NCBI GenBank assembly: GCA_030280995.1
Contig: JASXTE010000002.1
Coordinates: 18,621,683 to 18,685,682, forward strand
Direction: 5' to 3'
From: Hemileia vastatrix
Taxonomy: Eukaryota; Basidiomycota; Pucciniomycetes; Pucciniales; Zaghouaniaceae
DNA length: 64,000 nt
Shown here: in pieces, positions 1 through 10,762 of the stretch
Position numbering within the stretch: position 1 is the stretch's first letter
Layout: each line of letters begins with the position of its first letter
Made by a program: the position numbers and the translations under genes
The notes under the pieces: generated by a model
Told to the model about the DNA's origin: nothing
Database searches by the model: none
What the model saw: only the letters and a program-made list of their open reading frames with translations

Positions 1-466
1 AGGGTCCTTACAGGAGGTCTGGGTGTTGAATCTTCTTGAAGTGGATGCCATGGGGAGGTGATGGGCCCTCACAGCTCTGTAATTTCAGGGGATAGCAGTG
101 ACATCATCTGGATTGAAGGTCTGTGCACTCCAGTGGATTTTGGTATAAGTAAGGGAGGATTTTGATGGTTATTAGACATCAATTACTAAAATTCAATTAA
201 AAATTTAAAACACAATTATTATCAGTTAGAAATATATTATAAAGTCTTTATAAATTGATATTATCATTATACAAGCTATAACTATATTCTATTTATCTAT
301 TTTCCACCACTAGCACACATCTAAATCCAAGTATTGTGAGTTTTATTTGAGTATAACTATTTTATTAGTCTTCCCCTGAGGTTTAATCACTAAATCATTT
401 ATCAATAAGTAGTAGGACCATTAATAAATACTATTAAATCATACTTATAAACTAGATACAGTGACA
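1..466 (+). repeat. LTR family A, 3' portion (left end outside window)
   Basis: The segment matches by eye the last part of both LTRs of element A (37042-37506 and 44683-45151). It shares the stretch with CATGGGGAGGT, GTGACATCATCTGGATTG and CACTCCAGTGGATTTTGG, and ends in a mutated LTR terminus (GTGACA, compared with CTGACA). The flank that follows is Harbinger H1 transposase sequence, so the LTR is inserted in that gene. Whether it is a solo LTR or the edge of a full element cannot be seen. Confidence 0.85.
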
Positions 467-1007
467 GTTTTGATTGGAATAGAAAGGTTTTATCAAGTTA
501 TTCTCCAATTTCTTATGATTCATAAACTAATTTTAATCTTGTATCTAAATACTCTATTGCCATTCATCTTGTGTTTTATTTAAATAAAAAAATTATTTTT
601 TTCAAAGTGGCTTCCCTGGCTCATGTCATGACTCTTCCATGTTCCAAAGAATAAGGATTTCTAAAAATCCTGACTCATACTTTGATGAACACACATAACC
701 TCCTTTCACAATCAGCATATGCAAGTGTAGAGTACATTATATCTGCTATACAAGGAGCAACTTTAGAAAATGACTCAAAAACAACCTTTAATTATCACCT
801 TGCACAATCAAGAATACAAATTGGACATCAAAACAGAAAATCATTGGATAATGACTTGCATAATATTTCATAATATTATAGCTGATTTGAAGTATGAGTG
901 GTATGATCTTTATGAAGAAGAGGATCCTGAACCCACACCAGCTCTCCCACCCTTTATTCACAAAACTTACTTTCCACTTGGATACACTCCTTCATTATGC
1001 CAATAAC
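467..1007 (+). pseudogene. PIF/Harbinger DDE_4 transposase, C-terminal remnant (H1)
   Basis: The remnant aligns with the better H3 copy (56530-57181). It starts in the intron region: the stretch before 580 aligns with the H3 intron at 56549-56611. It then carries a PGSCHDS-like block containing the second catalytic Asp (about 610-640), the SAYAS..IISAIQGATLEND..TTFNYHLAQSR block, and the LHNI helix. The third catalytic block is damaged: about 80 bp are missing relative to H3 between the SRIQI block and the MTC..HNI block, and the expected IEHAIGILKGRF motif is absent. Stop codons and frame changes occur throughout. The transposase would act in the nucleus on the element's own TIRs; this copy cannot. 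Confidence 0.75.
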
Positions 1008-2165
1008 ACTCCAATTTTTCTCAACAGAACCCTTTTAATTTTTTAATACTTTCCAAATTATCAATTTTAATGTTTAGTTCACTTGGAATGGCTGTTTTAT
1101 TTTTGTATATTGACTTTTATTTTGAATTTTCTGTTAAATTCTCTTTTTTTCAAGTCTTTTTGTTTTCCTTCATCAACTCAACATGAGATTACATATTTTA
1201 TGCAATCACTTAATTTTTCAGTCATTCTTTTTTTCTTTCATAACTCATATCAATTTCCTCTTCTCAAATCATATCCCTCATTTAATCTGGACTCAAATTT
1301 TTTCTCAAAACATCTCTCCAGGTAAGCCATTTTTTCATTTTTACTTATATGTTTGCTAATTATATTTTTTTTCTTTTATTATTATTATTTATTTTTTGTA
1401 AGTGGTTTTTTTATTTTCTAAGTAAAATTAACCTTTTTTTGTTTTCCTCTTTTTTTTCTTTTTTTTTCTCCATAATCCTATTATTTATCCCTCCTTGGTC
1501 TGGGAATTTTCCCACCTTTCCTCCCCTTGGCATGGAAATATCCCCCTTTCTCCCCTCCTTGGCTGCCTTAAATTCCCCCTTTCCTCCCTCTTTGTCTTCA
1601 TCTCTTCAAAGCCCCCTTTTCCCCCTTGTTGGTGTCCTCAATACCCCCTATAAACCCCCCAAAACCCCTCTATAACTCCTCCTGGGCATCCTTTATCTCA
1701 CCCCCACCCCTTCCCATGTCCTTTAAACCAGGACCACCCCTCCCTACTCCTTATTTGTTAAAAATAATTCATTAACAAATGAGGAGAGGGGGGGCTGATC
1801 AGGTTAAAGTGAGGTAGAAGGGGGGCAGGGGTATGATAAATTACATCATGGAGGGGTTTCAGGGGGGGGGGTTAGGGTTGTTTGGAGGGGATTTAGGGGA
1901 TTTAGGGGGTATTGAGGATAGAAACATGGGGAGAAAGGGGGTAAATGAGGCAACCATAAAAATTGATTGATATGTATTAAAACATTTATTAATTTTTTTT
2001 TGTAGGATTTTAGAAAAAAATTCCTCACTTTCAATTGAAGTAATAATTATTCTTATTTTTGTTTTTGTAGAAATTTTTTAAGATCATTTTTTTAAATTAT
2101 GTGAGTATTTTTTAATTTTTTAATTTCTTGGGTTTTGAGAAATAACCATTTTTTTGTAGAAAAAA
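1008..2165 (+). other. Transposase-TET spacer / probable untranslated exon and intron of the TET-like gene (H1)
   Basis: No convincing protein is present. A conserved block (about 1180-1325) ends in CTCTCCAGGTAAG. The same CCAG/GTAAG junction occurs in H3 (57436-57446) and, inverted, in H2 (about 6388 and 10035), so it is a likely 5' splice site. The spacer closes at a T-rich TTTTTTGTAG just before the ATG at 2166, a likely acceptor. In between, a pyrimidine-rich part (about 1490-1740) is followed by a purine-rich part (about 1780-1940) that is partly its inverted complement. Confidence 0.5.
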
Positions 2166-3326
2166 ATGTCAATCTCTTCAGACTCACCCCTTAATTCTCT
2201 CTCATCTTCTCTAATTTTGACTTCTTTTCAATCATCATCTAAAACATCAAAAAAGAATAATGATAACTGAAATAAAAAAAAGTTATTTAAAAAATAAAAT
2301 TCACTTGGATAGTATATTTAACCATATATCAAATATCAATTTATATAAAACTAAATTTTACAAAAAAATATTTATGCAAAGAAGTTATCAGAAGATATAA
2401 ACTATATAACCCAATTAGTAGGCAATGAAGTTATAGAAGTTATTTGTAATACTTTTAAAACTAAATTTATTTACCAAAATCATTCTTTTGATGTTTTAAA
2501 GGATGAATCTCTTAATAAACTATCTGATCTCATCACCACACTATATCAAATGGCTTTGATTTGCTTACCAATAAGAAATAATAATTTGTTGGGTGCCATC
2601 ATGATTGTATTTGGATGGATACCACAATTTTTTAAAGGTTATTCTCTTGGTAAAACTAAATTTTTTTGTTTCATTCTTAATATCATTTCACTCATTTTAA
2701 TTCTCTAAGCATCTATTCTTTGCTCAAAAATTTAACTAAAGCTGAAGTAGATAATTATTTTTAAAAATGGGACAACTTACCTTCTTTTAATTCATTTCTC
2801 CCTCTTTGGCTTAAAAAACTCAGCAATTAAGATTTTGAAAAAAATAATGAACTTGCTACCAGAATTGAAATACCAAATTGGTGTGACTCAGAATAAGAAC
2901 AGATTAGAAGTGAATATCTATTATTCTCAAATTTTGTAATCACTCATTCTGGATTTTATAGCTGGATACATACCAAAAAAAATGATGCCAATTATCTTAC
3001 CTTGGGGATATTCTCTTATATCAATCCTATCAATGGTCAAACTATTACTCTACCTGCTAAAAAAAAGAACATGTTTTATGTTTCCTGGATCATAAGCATA
3101 AAATTTATTTTAATTTAGGAAATGGACTCATTGAATATGTTTGGAACTCTTCTCAGGATAGTTATCAAACAACAAAAGAACCTCCAGATTTTAAGTCTTT
3201 TCAAAAATCCACACATTTTGGGTACTCATTTCAGATCAGTTAAAAGTTAATCCATGAAATCAACAAGGTAAAAGTAATAAATTTAAAAAAAAGTTAGGTA
3301 GATCAAAAAACTATGGGGATTTGTAG
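2166..3326 (+). pseudogene. TET/JBP-like 2OG-Fe(II) oxygenase, decayed (H1)
   Basis: The gene starts with MSISSDS and a Ser-rich N-terminus, as does the H3 copy. Recognisable blocks follow in order: SFDVLKDESLNKLSDL..TLYQMAL; LGAIMIVFGW; a probable intron after YSLG; LPSFNSF; IPNWCDSE; EYLLFSNFVITHSGF; and a TxxDANYLTLGIFSYINPINGQ block. The Fe-binding HxD position reads H-T-K, so the Asp is lost. The distal block is frameshifted, and the sequence ends near the conserved YGD-like terminus. Proteins of this type are annotated in rust fungi as Tet-like 2OG-Fe(II) oxygenases, which oxidise modified bases in nucleic acid. That family call rests on motif order remembered from the family, not on a search. 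Many in-frame stops make this copy inactive. Confidence 0.55.
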
Positions 3327-3379
3327 AGTCACCATATATTTATTATTCTTTTATAAAATTTTAAAAAATAAATCCAATA

Positions 3380-3447
3380 GGGGGTGTCAGTTCTGGAAAA
3401 TCCGCACTTAAATTTGACCAAATCCGCACTTAAATAAGTGCGGATTT
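3380..3447. repeat. H2 left terminal inverted repeat with subterminal palindrome
   Basis: The GGGGGTGTCAG terminus is followed by two copies of AATCCGCACTTAAAT. The second copy forms a palindrome with AAGTGCGGATT. The same palindromic motif sits just inside the other ends (about 7071-7100 and 10717-10745). Such subterminal repeats are typical transposase-binding sites of Harbinger elements. Confidence 0.75.
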
Positions 3448-3671
3448 CCAAAACACACTAGCCCCAATACTGGTGGATTTCAAAATGAAATAAGTCACTT
3501 ATTTCACTCAAATCCACACTTTCTCAACCAAAAGTGCTGATTTCACCATCAAGTCCCATTTCACTGATTTGTCAGCATCATCCCATTCATACGCAGCACT
3601 CCGCAGCATAAAACTTCATAACTCAAACATCGTACATCACTTACATCTTCATATCATATCATATAAGAGTT

Positions 3672-4367
3672 ATGCCTTCCTCACTTTCAAATCGTGATAA
3701 ATTACATAAAGAAATGACTTTCATGGCTCTTGAACTGCTCTTGGACTCTGATTGCGATTCTGATTCTGATCTAGAAGAAGATTTTGTCTTTTTATCAAAA
3801 ATGGCCACGAAACGTTACCTTCTTCCCAGAAAGCCTCAAGTACTTCATACCCCCAAGTACACCATCCAAACACTTCTTAAACTATCTACACCCAGTTTTA
3901 GAGAGCTGTTCAGGACTTCTCAGGAATGTTTCCTTAAATTGCTTGAGCTTATTCAGGATCATCCCATATTTCACAATAATTCTCAAAAAGAACAACAACA
4001 TCCTTCAATTCAATTGGCCATCACACTATGTCATTTGGGTTCAAATGGTAATGGAGCCGCTTTGAAACGTTTAGAAAATGTCTTTGATTTAGGGTATGGT
4101 TCAGTTAACACTTGTACCAAACAATGTATCACTGCCATCAACTCCTTGTAATCTCAACTTCTCACCTGGCCAACAAAAGAAGAGCGACTTGAATCATTTC
4201 AGGTTATGCAAGCAGAGGGCTTCCCAGGATGTATTGGTTTTGTTGATGGTACTGCTATTCCTTTGAGCCAGAAACCTGCTCAAGGTGGAAACAATTACTT
4301 TCACATTCTCGTCAAAAATTTTCACCAAAATATTTACAAGTCAAAAAAAATTCTATATCTGTTTTAA
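3672..4367 (+). pseudogene. DDE_4 (PIF/Harbinger) transposase, N-terminal part (H2 copy 1)
   Basis: The ATG at 3672 opens MPSSLSNRDKLHKEM, followed by an acidic cluster (DSDCDSDSDLEED). A helical region comes next (FRELFRTSQECFLKLLELI, IQLAITLCHLGSNGNGAALKRL) that matches the HTH-like N-terminal domain of these transposases. An in-frame TAA at 4149 interrupts it. The frame then continues through QVMQAEGFPG and GFVDGTAIPLSQKP, which holds the first catalytic Asp, to a stop at 4365. The catalytic C-terminus (second Asp and Glu) is absent: right after NNYF the sequence turns into the inverted oxygenase block. The same TAA is in copy 2, so it predates the duplication. Confidence 0.8.
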
Positions 4368-4806
4368 AAAATTGGCAATACTCTCCCCTGCATTTTATTG
4401 AAGCAAGGGGTGGATATCACCAAAATTTTTCTAAGTCATCAATTTCACATGTCAGATTTGAAAATTTGGCAATACCCCCCCTGCATTTTATTGAAGTAAG
4501 TGGTGGAAGTCATCTAAATTTAATATAATTACGTAAATTATTAAATAAATATCTAATATATATCAATTTCCTTAGTTTAAAGTAATGACAATCCCTTAAG
4601 CCAAAATGCAGATCAAATCTAGAAACAAAAGTTTGGGACTTTCCACAGGTATAGGCTAGAGGAACCCCATGAAACAAATAAATGTTATCATGATTACCAT
4701 TTATACAACACAAGGTCGTGGGCCCATTACTTTAGTTGAGGAAATTGATACATAAAAAATATTTATTAAAAATTTACGAAAAAATATAAAATTTTTGATG
4801 ACAACT

Positions 4807-5424
4807 CTAATCCCCATACTTTTTGGATCTAAATAAAGTTTTTTTAAATCGATTAACTTTACCTTCTTTCATTACCTTATTGATTCTTTGAATCAACTTA
4901 TGACTGATTTGAAATGAGCAACCAAAATGTGTTAAATCTTGACAGGATTCCAAACCAGGAGGAGCTTTGGTCGTGTGATGATTATCCTTAGAAGAATTCC
5001 AAATAGTTTTGATGATACCATTTCCCAAACCAAAATCAATGATGCACCGGTGGTCTGGAAAATATAAACCATGTCATTTGATTTTAGCTGGAGATTGTAT
5101 TGGTTGGCCAGTAATCAGTTTGATATATGAGAATATACCAAAAGTAAGAAAATTGGTGTCCTTGGTATTGGTGTGAATTTTATTGTGAAATCCAGAATGA
5201 GAGATAATAACATTAGAAAATAAAAGATATTCGTGGCTGATATCTTCCAATTTGGAGTCACACCAATTTGGTATTCCAAATTTGGTTGCAAGTTCATGAT
5301 TTTTTTCAAATGCTTTATTACAGTGCTTTTTGAGTCGAAGAGCAAGAAAAGAGTTAAAGGAAGGTAGAGTGTCCCATAAGGGAAAATCTTCATCTTTATG
5401 AGCTTTAGTGATATTCTTGAGCAA
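4807..5424 (-). pseudogene. TET/JBP-like oxygenase, C-terminal part, inverted (H2 copy 1)
   Basis: Read on the minus strand the segment gives LKNITKAHKDEDF, LPSFNSFLALRLKKHCNKAFEK, GIPNWCDS, YLLFSNVIISHSGFHNKIH and LTFGIFSYIKLITGQ, then a TGA after AKIK. In the same frame it goes on as HGLYFPDH, IIDFGLGNGIIKTIWNSS, NHHTTKAPPG, FGCSFQISHKLI and KKYGD, ending at 4807. The expected HxD iron motif reads H-T-N here (Asp lost). The distal His in the NHHT block, after the IWNSS strand, is retained. The N-terminal third found in H1 and H3 is missing. Family assignment as in H1; as a fragment this is more legible than the H1 copy. Confidence 0.6.
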
Positions 5425-7116
5425 CGAATATATGCCTATATAATTGAAATTCCTAGATAATAATCATATAAGAGTTTCAGAATCCTTATCCTCTAAATAT
5501 GCAATATAAAAATGTGAAATAAGACAAGTGAAATTTGGAAAAAAGGCTCAACTTCAAAGGTCAAAATCACAGCAACCACTGAACCTAATTCAAACCTGTT
5601 TGTGGGAAATGAAAGATATGCTTTAGTAGAATCTTCAGTTAAAGGACATGTGATTTAAATAAACCTAACCCTAATTTTTTACATAAAAAAATGAAATAAA
5701 AATTTAAATTGGGAAAAAAAAGGCTCAACTTTAACGGTCAATATCTCAGCAACCACTGAATCAAATTCAAATCTGTTTGTGGGAAATGAAAGGTTCAGGA
5801 GAATCTTCAGTAAAAAGAAAATTAGATTTGAATAAACCTAACCCTAATTCCGAGTCTGATTTTCAAAATTTTACAAAAACTTGAAAAGTGGTAATGAAGA
5901 TGAGATCAAAAGGAGTTTTATAAGTTCACTGTTATCCAGATAAGAGTCATAAATATATTTAAGTATGAACTTTTCATAAAAGGAATGAGATATCATATAG
6001 GCATGAAAAAAAGGAGATGAAACTTACCTTGATTGAAAAGTAGGAAAAATAGAGTGAGAAAGATTGATGTTGGAATTGTGGGGAAATTGAATATGGAGTA
6101 AGTGAAATGCATAAAGAATGTGCAATGTATGTGTTTCAATGAAATGGAGCCAAAAAAAAGTGAAATAAGGGAAAGGGGGGATAATGACCATGCCAATGAG
6201 GGATGAAGAGTAGGGTAATGGAGCTAAAAAAGAAAGTAAAGAGGGAGAGAAAAAAAGGTTAATTATACCATTGAAATCCAGAATAACCACTTACAAAAAA
6301 AATTTAGATAAAAAAAATAAAATAAACAGAAAAAAACAAAAAAAATTATAATTAGTAATCAAAAAATCAAAAAAAAGAATAAAGTGACTTACCTGGAGAG
6401 ATGAGATGACAAAATGAATGAAACCAAATTGTTTGAGGGATGTTGGAGAAGAATAGGAAAAGGATATGAGGGATGAATGAAAAAAAAATCACTGACAAAA
6501 TATGCGATTTCAGAAAATATGCAATTTCATGTTGAGCTGGTGAAAGAAAACCAATGAGCCATCCAAAAAAAAAAATTTCGCCGTAAATTCCAAAAAAAAT
6601 GAATATGCAACAAACCAAAATACCAACCCAAGTGAATGAAGTACACAAAGAGGACATTTGGAGAGTACAAAATGGTATGGGAAAGAAAGGGATGATGTGG
6701 CCAACATGTGGTTTTGAAAAAAAAATCATGAAAAAAGTGTGATTTGAGGTCAGAACTGACACCCATAGAAAAAAGATTAAGAAGTAGAAGAAATAAGTAA
6801 AAAAGAATGTAAACATGCCTGGTCAAAATATTGAAAATGTCAGGAAGGGGTGTGTGCCGAGGATTGATGGGTAGGTAGCGAGGAAGGTCAGTGTGTCACA
6901 TGTTACAGGGATGGGGTAAGAAAGGAAGGGATGTTTTGTGGCCAAAATGTGGTTGTGAAAAAAAAGGGGAAAAAAGTGCTGATTTGAGGTCATAACTGAC
7001 ACCCTTTTTTGAAATAAGTGACTTTTTTGCAAAATTTAAGTGCTGATTTGTAAGTTCTGATTTGGTTTGAAATCCGCACTTAAGTTAAGTGCGGATTTGC
7101 CAGAACTGACACCCCC
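5425..7116 (-). other. Inverted transposase-TET spacer and right end of H2 copy 1
   Basis: There is no protein-coding signal. 5539-5700 and 5708-5870 are two tandem degenerate copies of a sequence starting GGCTCAACTTYAAMGGTCA, each ending in a CCTAACCCTAA motif. 6290-6830 is the inverted counterpart of the conserved spacer of H1 and H3, including its CAGCTCAACATGAAAT block (about 6526-6541) and the GTAAGT junction. 6960-7116 carries repeated AAGTGCTGATTTG motifs and the GACACCCCC terminus. Long minus-strand open frames here are Phe/Leu-rich artefacts of purine-rich DNA. Confidence 0.55.
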
Positions 7117-7324
7117 TAATACTGGTGGATTTCAAAATGAAATAAGTCACTTATTTCACTCAAATCCGCACTTTCTCAACCAAAAGTGCTGATTTCACCA
7201 TCAAGTCCCATTTCACTGATTTGTCAGCATCATCCCATTCATACGCAGCACTCCGCAGCATAACACTTCATAACTCAAAACATCGTACATCACTTACATC
7301 TTCATATCATATCATATAAGAGTT

Positions 7325-8053
7325 ATGCCTTCCTCACTTTCAAATCGTGATAAATTACATAAAGCAATGACTTTCATGGCTCTTGAACTGCTCTTGGACT
7401 CTGATTGCGATTCTGATTCTGATCTAGAAGAAGATTTTGTCTTTTTATCAAAAATGGCCGCGAAACGTTACCTTCTTCCCAGAAAGCCTCAAGTACTTCA
7501 TACCCCCAAGTACACCATCCAAACACTTCTTAAACTATCTACACCCAGTTTTAGAGAGCTGTTCAGGACTTCTCAGGAATGTTTCCTTAAATTGCTTGAG
7601 CTTATTCAGGATCATCCCATATTTCACAATAATTCTCAAAAAGAACAACAACATCCTTCAATTCAATTGGCCATCACACTATGTCATTTGGGTTCAAATG
7701 GTAATGGAGCTGCTTTGAAACGTTTAGAAAATGTCTTTGATTTAGGGTATGGTTCAATTAACACTTATACCAAACAATGTATCACTGCCATCAACTCCTT
7801 GTAATCTCAACTTCTCACCTGGCCAACAAAAGAAGAGCGACTTGAATCATCTCAGGTTATGCAAGCAGAGGGCTTCACAGGATGTATTGGTTTTGTTGAT
7901 GGTACTGCTATTCCTTTGAGCCAGAAACCTGCTCAAGGTGGAAACAATTACTTTCACATTCTCGTCAAAAATTTTCACCAAAATATTTACAAGTCAAAAA
8001 AATTCTATATCTGTTTTAAAAAATTGGCAATACTTTCCCCTGCATTTTATTGA
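7325..8053 (+). pseudogene. DDE_4 transposase, N-terminal part (H2 copy 2)
   Basis: This is a near-identical duplicate of the fragment at 3672. It differs by eye at a handful of positions, for example E14A, T47A, and V/I and C/Y near the internal stop. The TAA at 7802 is shared. A one-base difference in the A-run after NIYKSK changes the tail, so the frame runs on into the inverted spacer and stops at 8053. It retains GFVDGTAIPLSQKP (first catalytic Asp) but no later catalytic residues. Confidence 0.8.
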
Positions 8054-8460
8054 AGCAAGGGGTTGATATCACCAAAATTTTTCTAAGTCATCAATTTCAC
8101 ATGTCAGATTTGAAAATTTGGCAATACCCCCCCCCTGCATTTTATTGAAGTAAGTGGTGGAAGTCATCTAAATTTAATATAATTACGTAAATTATTAAAT
8201 AAATATCTAATATATATCAATTTCCCTAGTTTAAAGTAATGACAATCCCTTAAGCCAAAATGCAGATCAAATCTAGAAACAAAAGTTTGGGACTTTCCAC
8301 AGGTATAGGCTAGAGGAACCCCATGAAACAAATAAATGTTATCATGATTACCATTTATACAACACAAGGTCATGGGCCCATTACTTTAGTTGAGGAAATT
8401 GATACATAAAAAATATTTATTAAAAATTTACGAAAAAATATAAAATTTTTGATGACAACT

Positions 8461-9087
8461 CTAATCCCCATACTTTTTGGATCTAAATAAAGTTTTTTTA
8501 AATCGATTAACTTTACCTTCTTTCATTACCTTATTGATTCCTTGAATCAACTTATGACTGATTTGAAATGAGCAACCAAAATGTGTTAAATCTTGACAGG
8601 ATTCCAAACCAGGAGGAGCTTTGGTCGTTTGATGATTATCCTTAGAAGAATTCCAAATAGTTTTGATGATACCATTTCCCAAACCAAAATCAATGATGCA
8701 CCGGTGGTCTGGAAAATATAAACCATGTCATTTGATTTTAGCTGGAGATGGTATTGGTTGGCCAGTAATCGGTTTGATATATGAGAATATACCAAAAGTA
8801 AGAAAATTGGTGTCCTTGGTATCGGTGTGAATTTTATTGTGAAATCCAGAATGAGTGATAATAACATTAGAAAATAAAAGATATTTGTGGCTGATATCTT
8901 CCCATTCGGAGTCACACCAATTTGGTATTCCTACTTTGGTTGCAGGTTCATGTTTTTTTTCAAATGCTTTATTACAGTGCTTTTTGAGTCGAAGAGCAAG
9001 AAAAGAGTTAAAGGAAGGTAGAGTGTCCCATAAGCAAAAATCTTCATCTTTTTGAGCTTTAGTGATATTCTTGAGCAACGGATACAT
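8461..9087 (-). pseudogene. TET/JBP-like oxygenase, C-terminal part, inverted (H2 copy 2)
   Basis: This is the tandem duplicate of 4807-5424. It keeps the full HxD motif (H-T-D in SGFHNKIHTDTKD), unlike copy 1 (H-T-N), and reads NHQTTKAPPG at the distal His block. The same TGA follows AKIK, so both copies inherited it. The order is: helix (ALRLKKHCNKAFEK), PNWCDSE, strand (YLLFSNVII), HxD, LTFGIFSY, GLYFPDH, IIDFGLGNGI, IWNSS, NHQT. That order is what one expects of a double-stranded beta-helix dioxygenase core. The N-terminus is missing. Not expected to be functional. Confidence 0.62.
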
Positions 9088-10717
9088 GCCTAGATAATAA
9101 TCATATAAGAGTTTCAGAATCCTTATCCTCTAAATATGCAATATAAAAATGTGAAATAAGACAAGTGAAATTTGGAAAAAAGGCTCAACTTCAAAGGTCA
9201 AAATCTCAGCAACCACTGAACCTAATTCAAACCTGTGTGTGGGAAATAAAAGATATTCTTTAGTAGAATCTTCAGTTAAAGGACATGTGATTTAAATAAA
9301 CCTAACCCTAATTTGTTACATAAAAAAATGAAATAAAAATTTAAATTGGGAAAAAAAAGGCTCAACTTTAACAGTCAATATCTCAGCAACCACTGAATCA
9401 AATTCAAATCTGTTTGTGGGAAATGAAAGGTAGCCTTCAGGAGAATCTTCAGTAAAAAGAACATTAGATTCGAATAAACCTTACCCTAATTACGAGTCTG
9501 ATTTTCAAAATTTTACAAAAACTTGAAAAGTGGTAATGAAGATGAGATCAAAAGGAGTTTTATAAGTTCACTGTTATCCAGATAAGAGTCATACATATAT
9601 TTAAGTATGAAAGTTTCATAAAAGGAATGAGATATCATATAGGCATGAAAAAAAGGAGATGAAACTTACCTTGATTGAAAAGTAGGAAAAATAGAGTGAG
9701 AAAGATTGATGTTGGAATTGTGGGGAAATTGAATATGGAGTAAGTGAAATGCATAAAGAATGTGCAATGTATGTGTTTCAATGAAATGGAGCCAAAAAAA
9801 AGTGAAATAAGGGAAAGGGGGGATAATGACCATGCCAAGGAGGGATGAAGAGTAGGGTGATGGAGCTAACAAAGAAAGTAAAGAGGGAGAGAAAAAAAAG
9901 GTTAATTATACCATTGAAATCCAAAATAACCACTTACAAAAAAAATTTAGATAAAAAAAATAAAATAAACAGAAAAAAACAAAAAAAATTATAATTAGTA
10001 ATCAAAAAATCAAAAAAAAAGAATAAAGTGACTTACCTGGAGAGATGAGATGACAAAATGAATGAAACCAAATTGTTTGAGGGATGTTGGAGGAGAATAG
10101 GAAAAGGATATGAGGGATGAATGAAAAAAAAAATCACTGACAAAATATGCGATTTCAGAAAATATGTGATTTCATGTTGAGCTGGTGAAAGAAAACCAAT
10201 GAGCCATCCAAAAAAAAAAATTTCACCGTAAATTCCAAAAAAAATGAATATGCAACAAACCAAAATACCAACCCAAGTGAATGAAGTACACAAAGAGGAC
10301 ATTTGGAGAGTACAAAATGGTATAGGAAAGAAAGGGATGATGTGGCCAACATGTGGTTTCAAAAAAAAAATCACAAAAAAAGTGCTGATTTGAGGTCAGA
10401 ACTGACACCCATAGAAAAAAGATTAAGAAGTAGAAGAAATAAGTAAAAAAGAATGTAAACATGCCTGGTCAAAATATTGAAAATGTCAGGAATGGGTGTG
10501 TGCCGAGGATTGATGGGTAGGTAGCGAGGAAGGTCAGTGTGTCACATGTGACAGGGATGGGGTAAGAAAGGAAGGGATGTTTTGTGGCCAAAATGTGGTT
10601 GTGAAAAAAAAGGGGAAAAAAGTGCTGATTTGAGGTCATAACTGACACCCTTTTTTGAAATAAGTGACTTTTTTGCAAAATTTAAGTGCTGATTTGTAAG
10701 TGCTGATTTGGTTTGAA
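9088..10717 (-). other. Inverted spacer and right end of H2 copy 2
   Basis: Duplicate of 5425-7071 with the same two tandem GGCTCAACTT repeats (about 9175-9340 and 9350-9500), the inverted GTAAGT junction and the AAGTGCTGATTTG motifs. No gene seen. Confidence 0.55.
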
Positions 10718-10762
10718 ATCCGCACTTAAGTTAAGTGCGGATTTGCCAGAACTGACACCCCC

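Larger units (their letters stand above)
3380..10762. mobile_element. Harbinger subfamily H2, tandemly duplicated non-autonomous element
   Basis: The outer termini are inverted: GGGGGTGTCAGTTCTGG at 3380 and CCAGAACTGACACCCCC ending at 10762. The interior is a direct repeat of about 3.65 kb (3466-7116 and 7118-10762) that is about 99% identical by eye. The second copy lacks its own left TIR, so the two copies share the middle terminus. Each copy holds the 5' half of a transposase (+) joined to an inverted block containing a partial TET-like gene and the inverted transposase-TET spacer. Neither the transposase C-terminus nor a Myb-like gene is present. Flanks are CAATA (left) and TAATA (right), possibly a degenerate 5-bp target duplication. 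Confidence 0.8.

Noticed and set aside
6367..7032. Minus-strand Phe/Leu-rich frames that look like membrane proteins (also 1083-1675, 10033-10678, 57543-57899)
   Set aside because: They lie in T-rich spacer sequence, overlap each other in different frames and are not conserved as protein between H1, H2 and H3.
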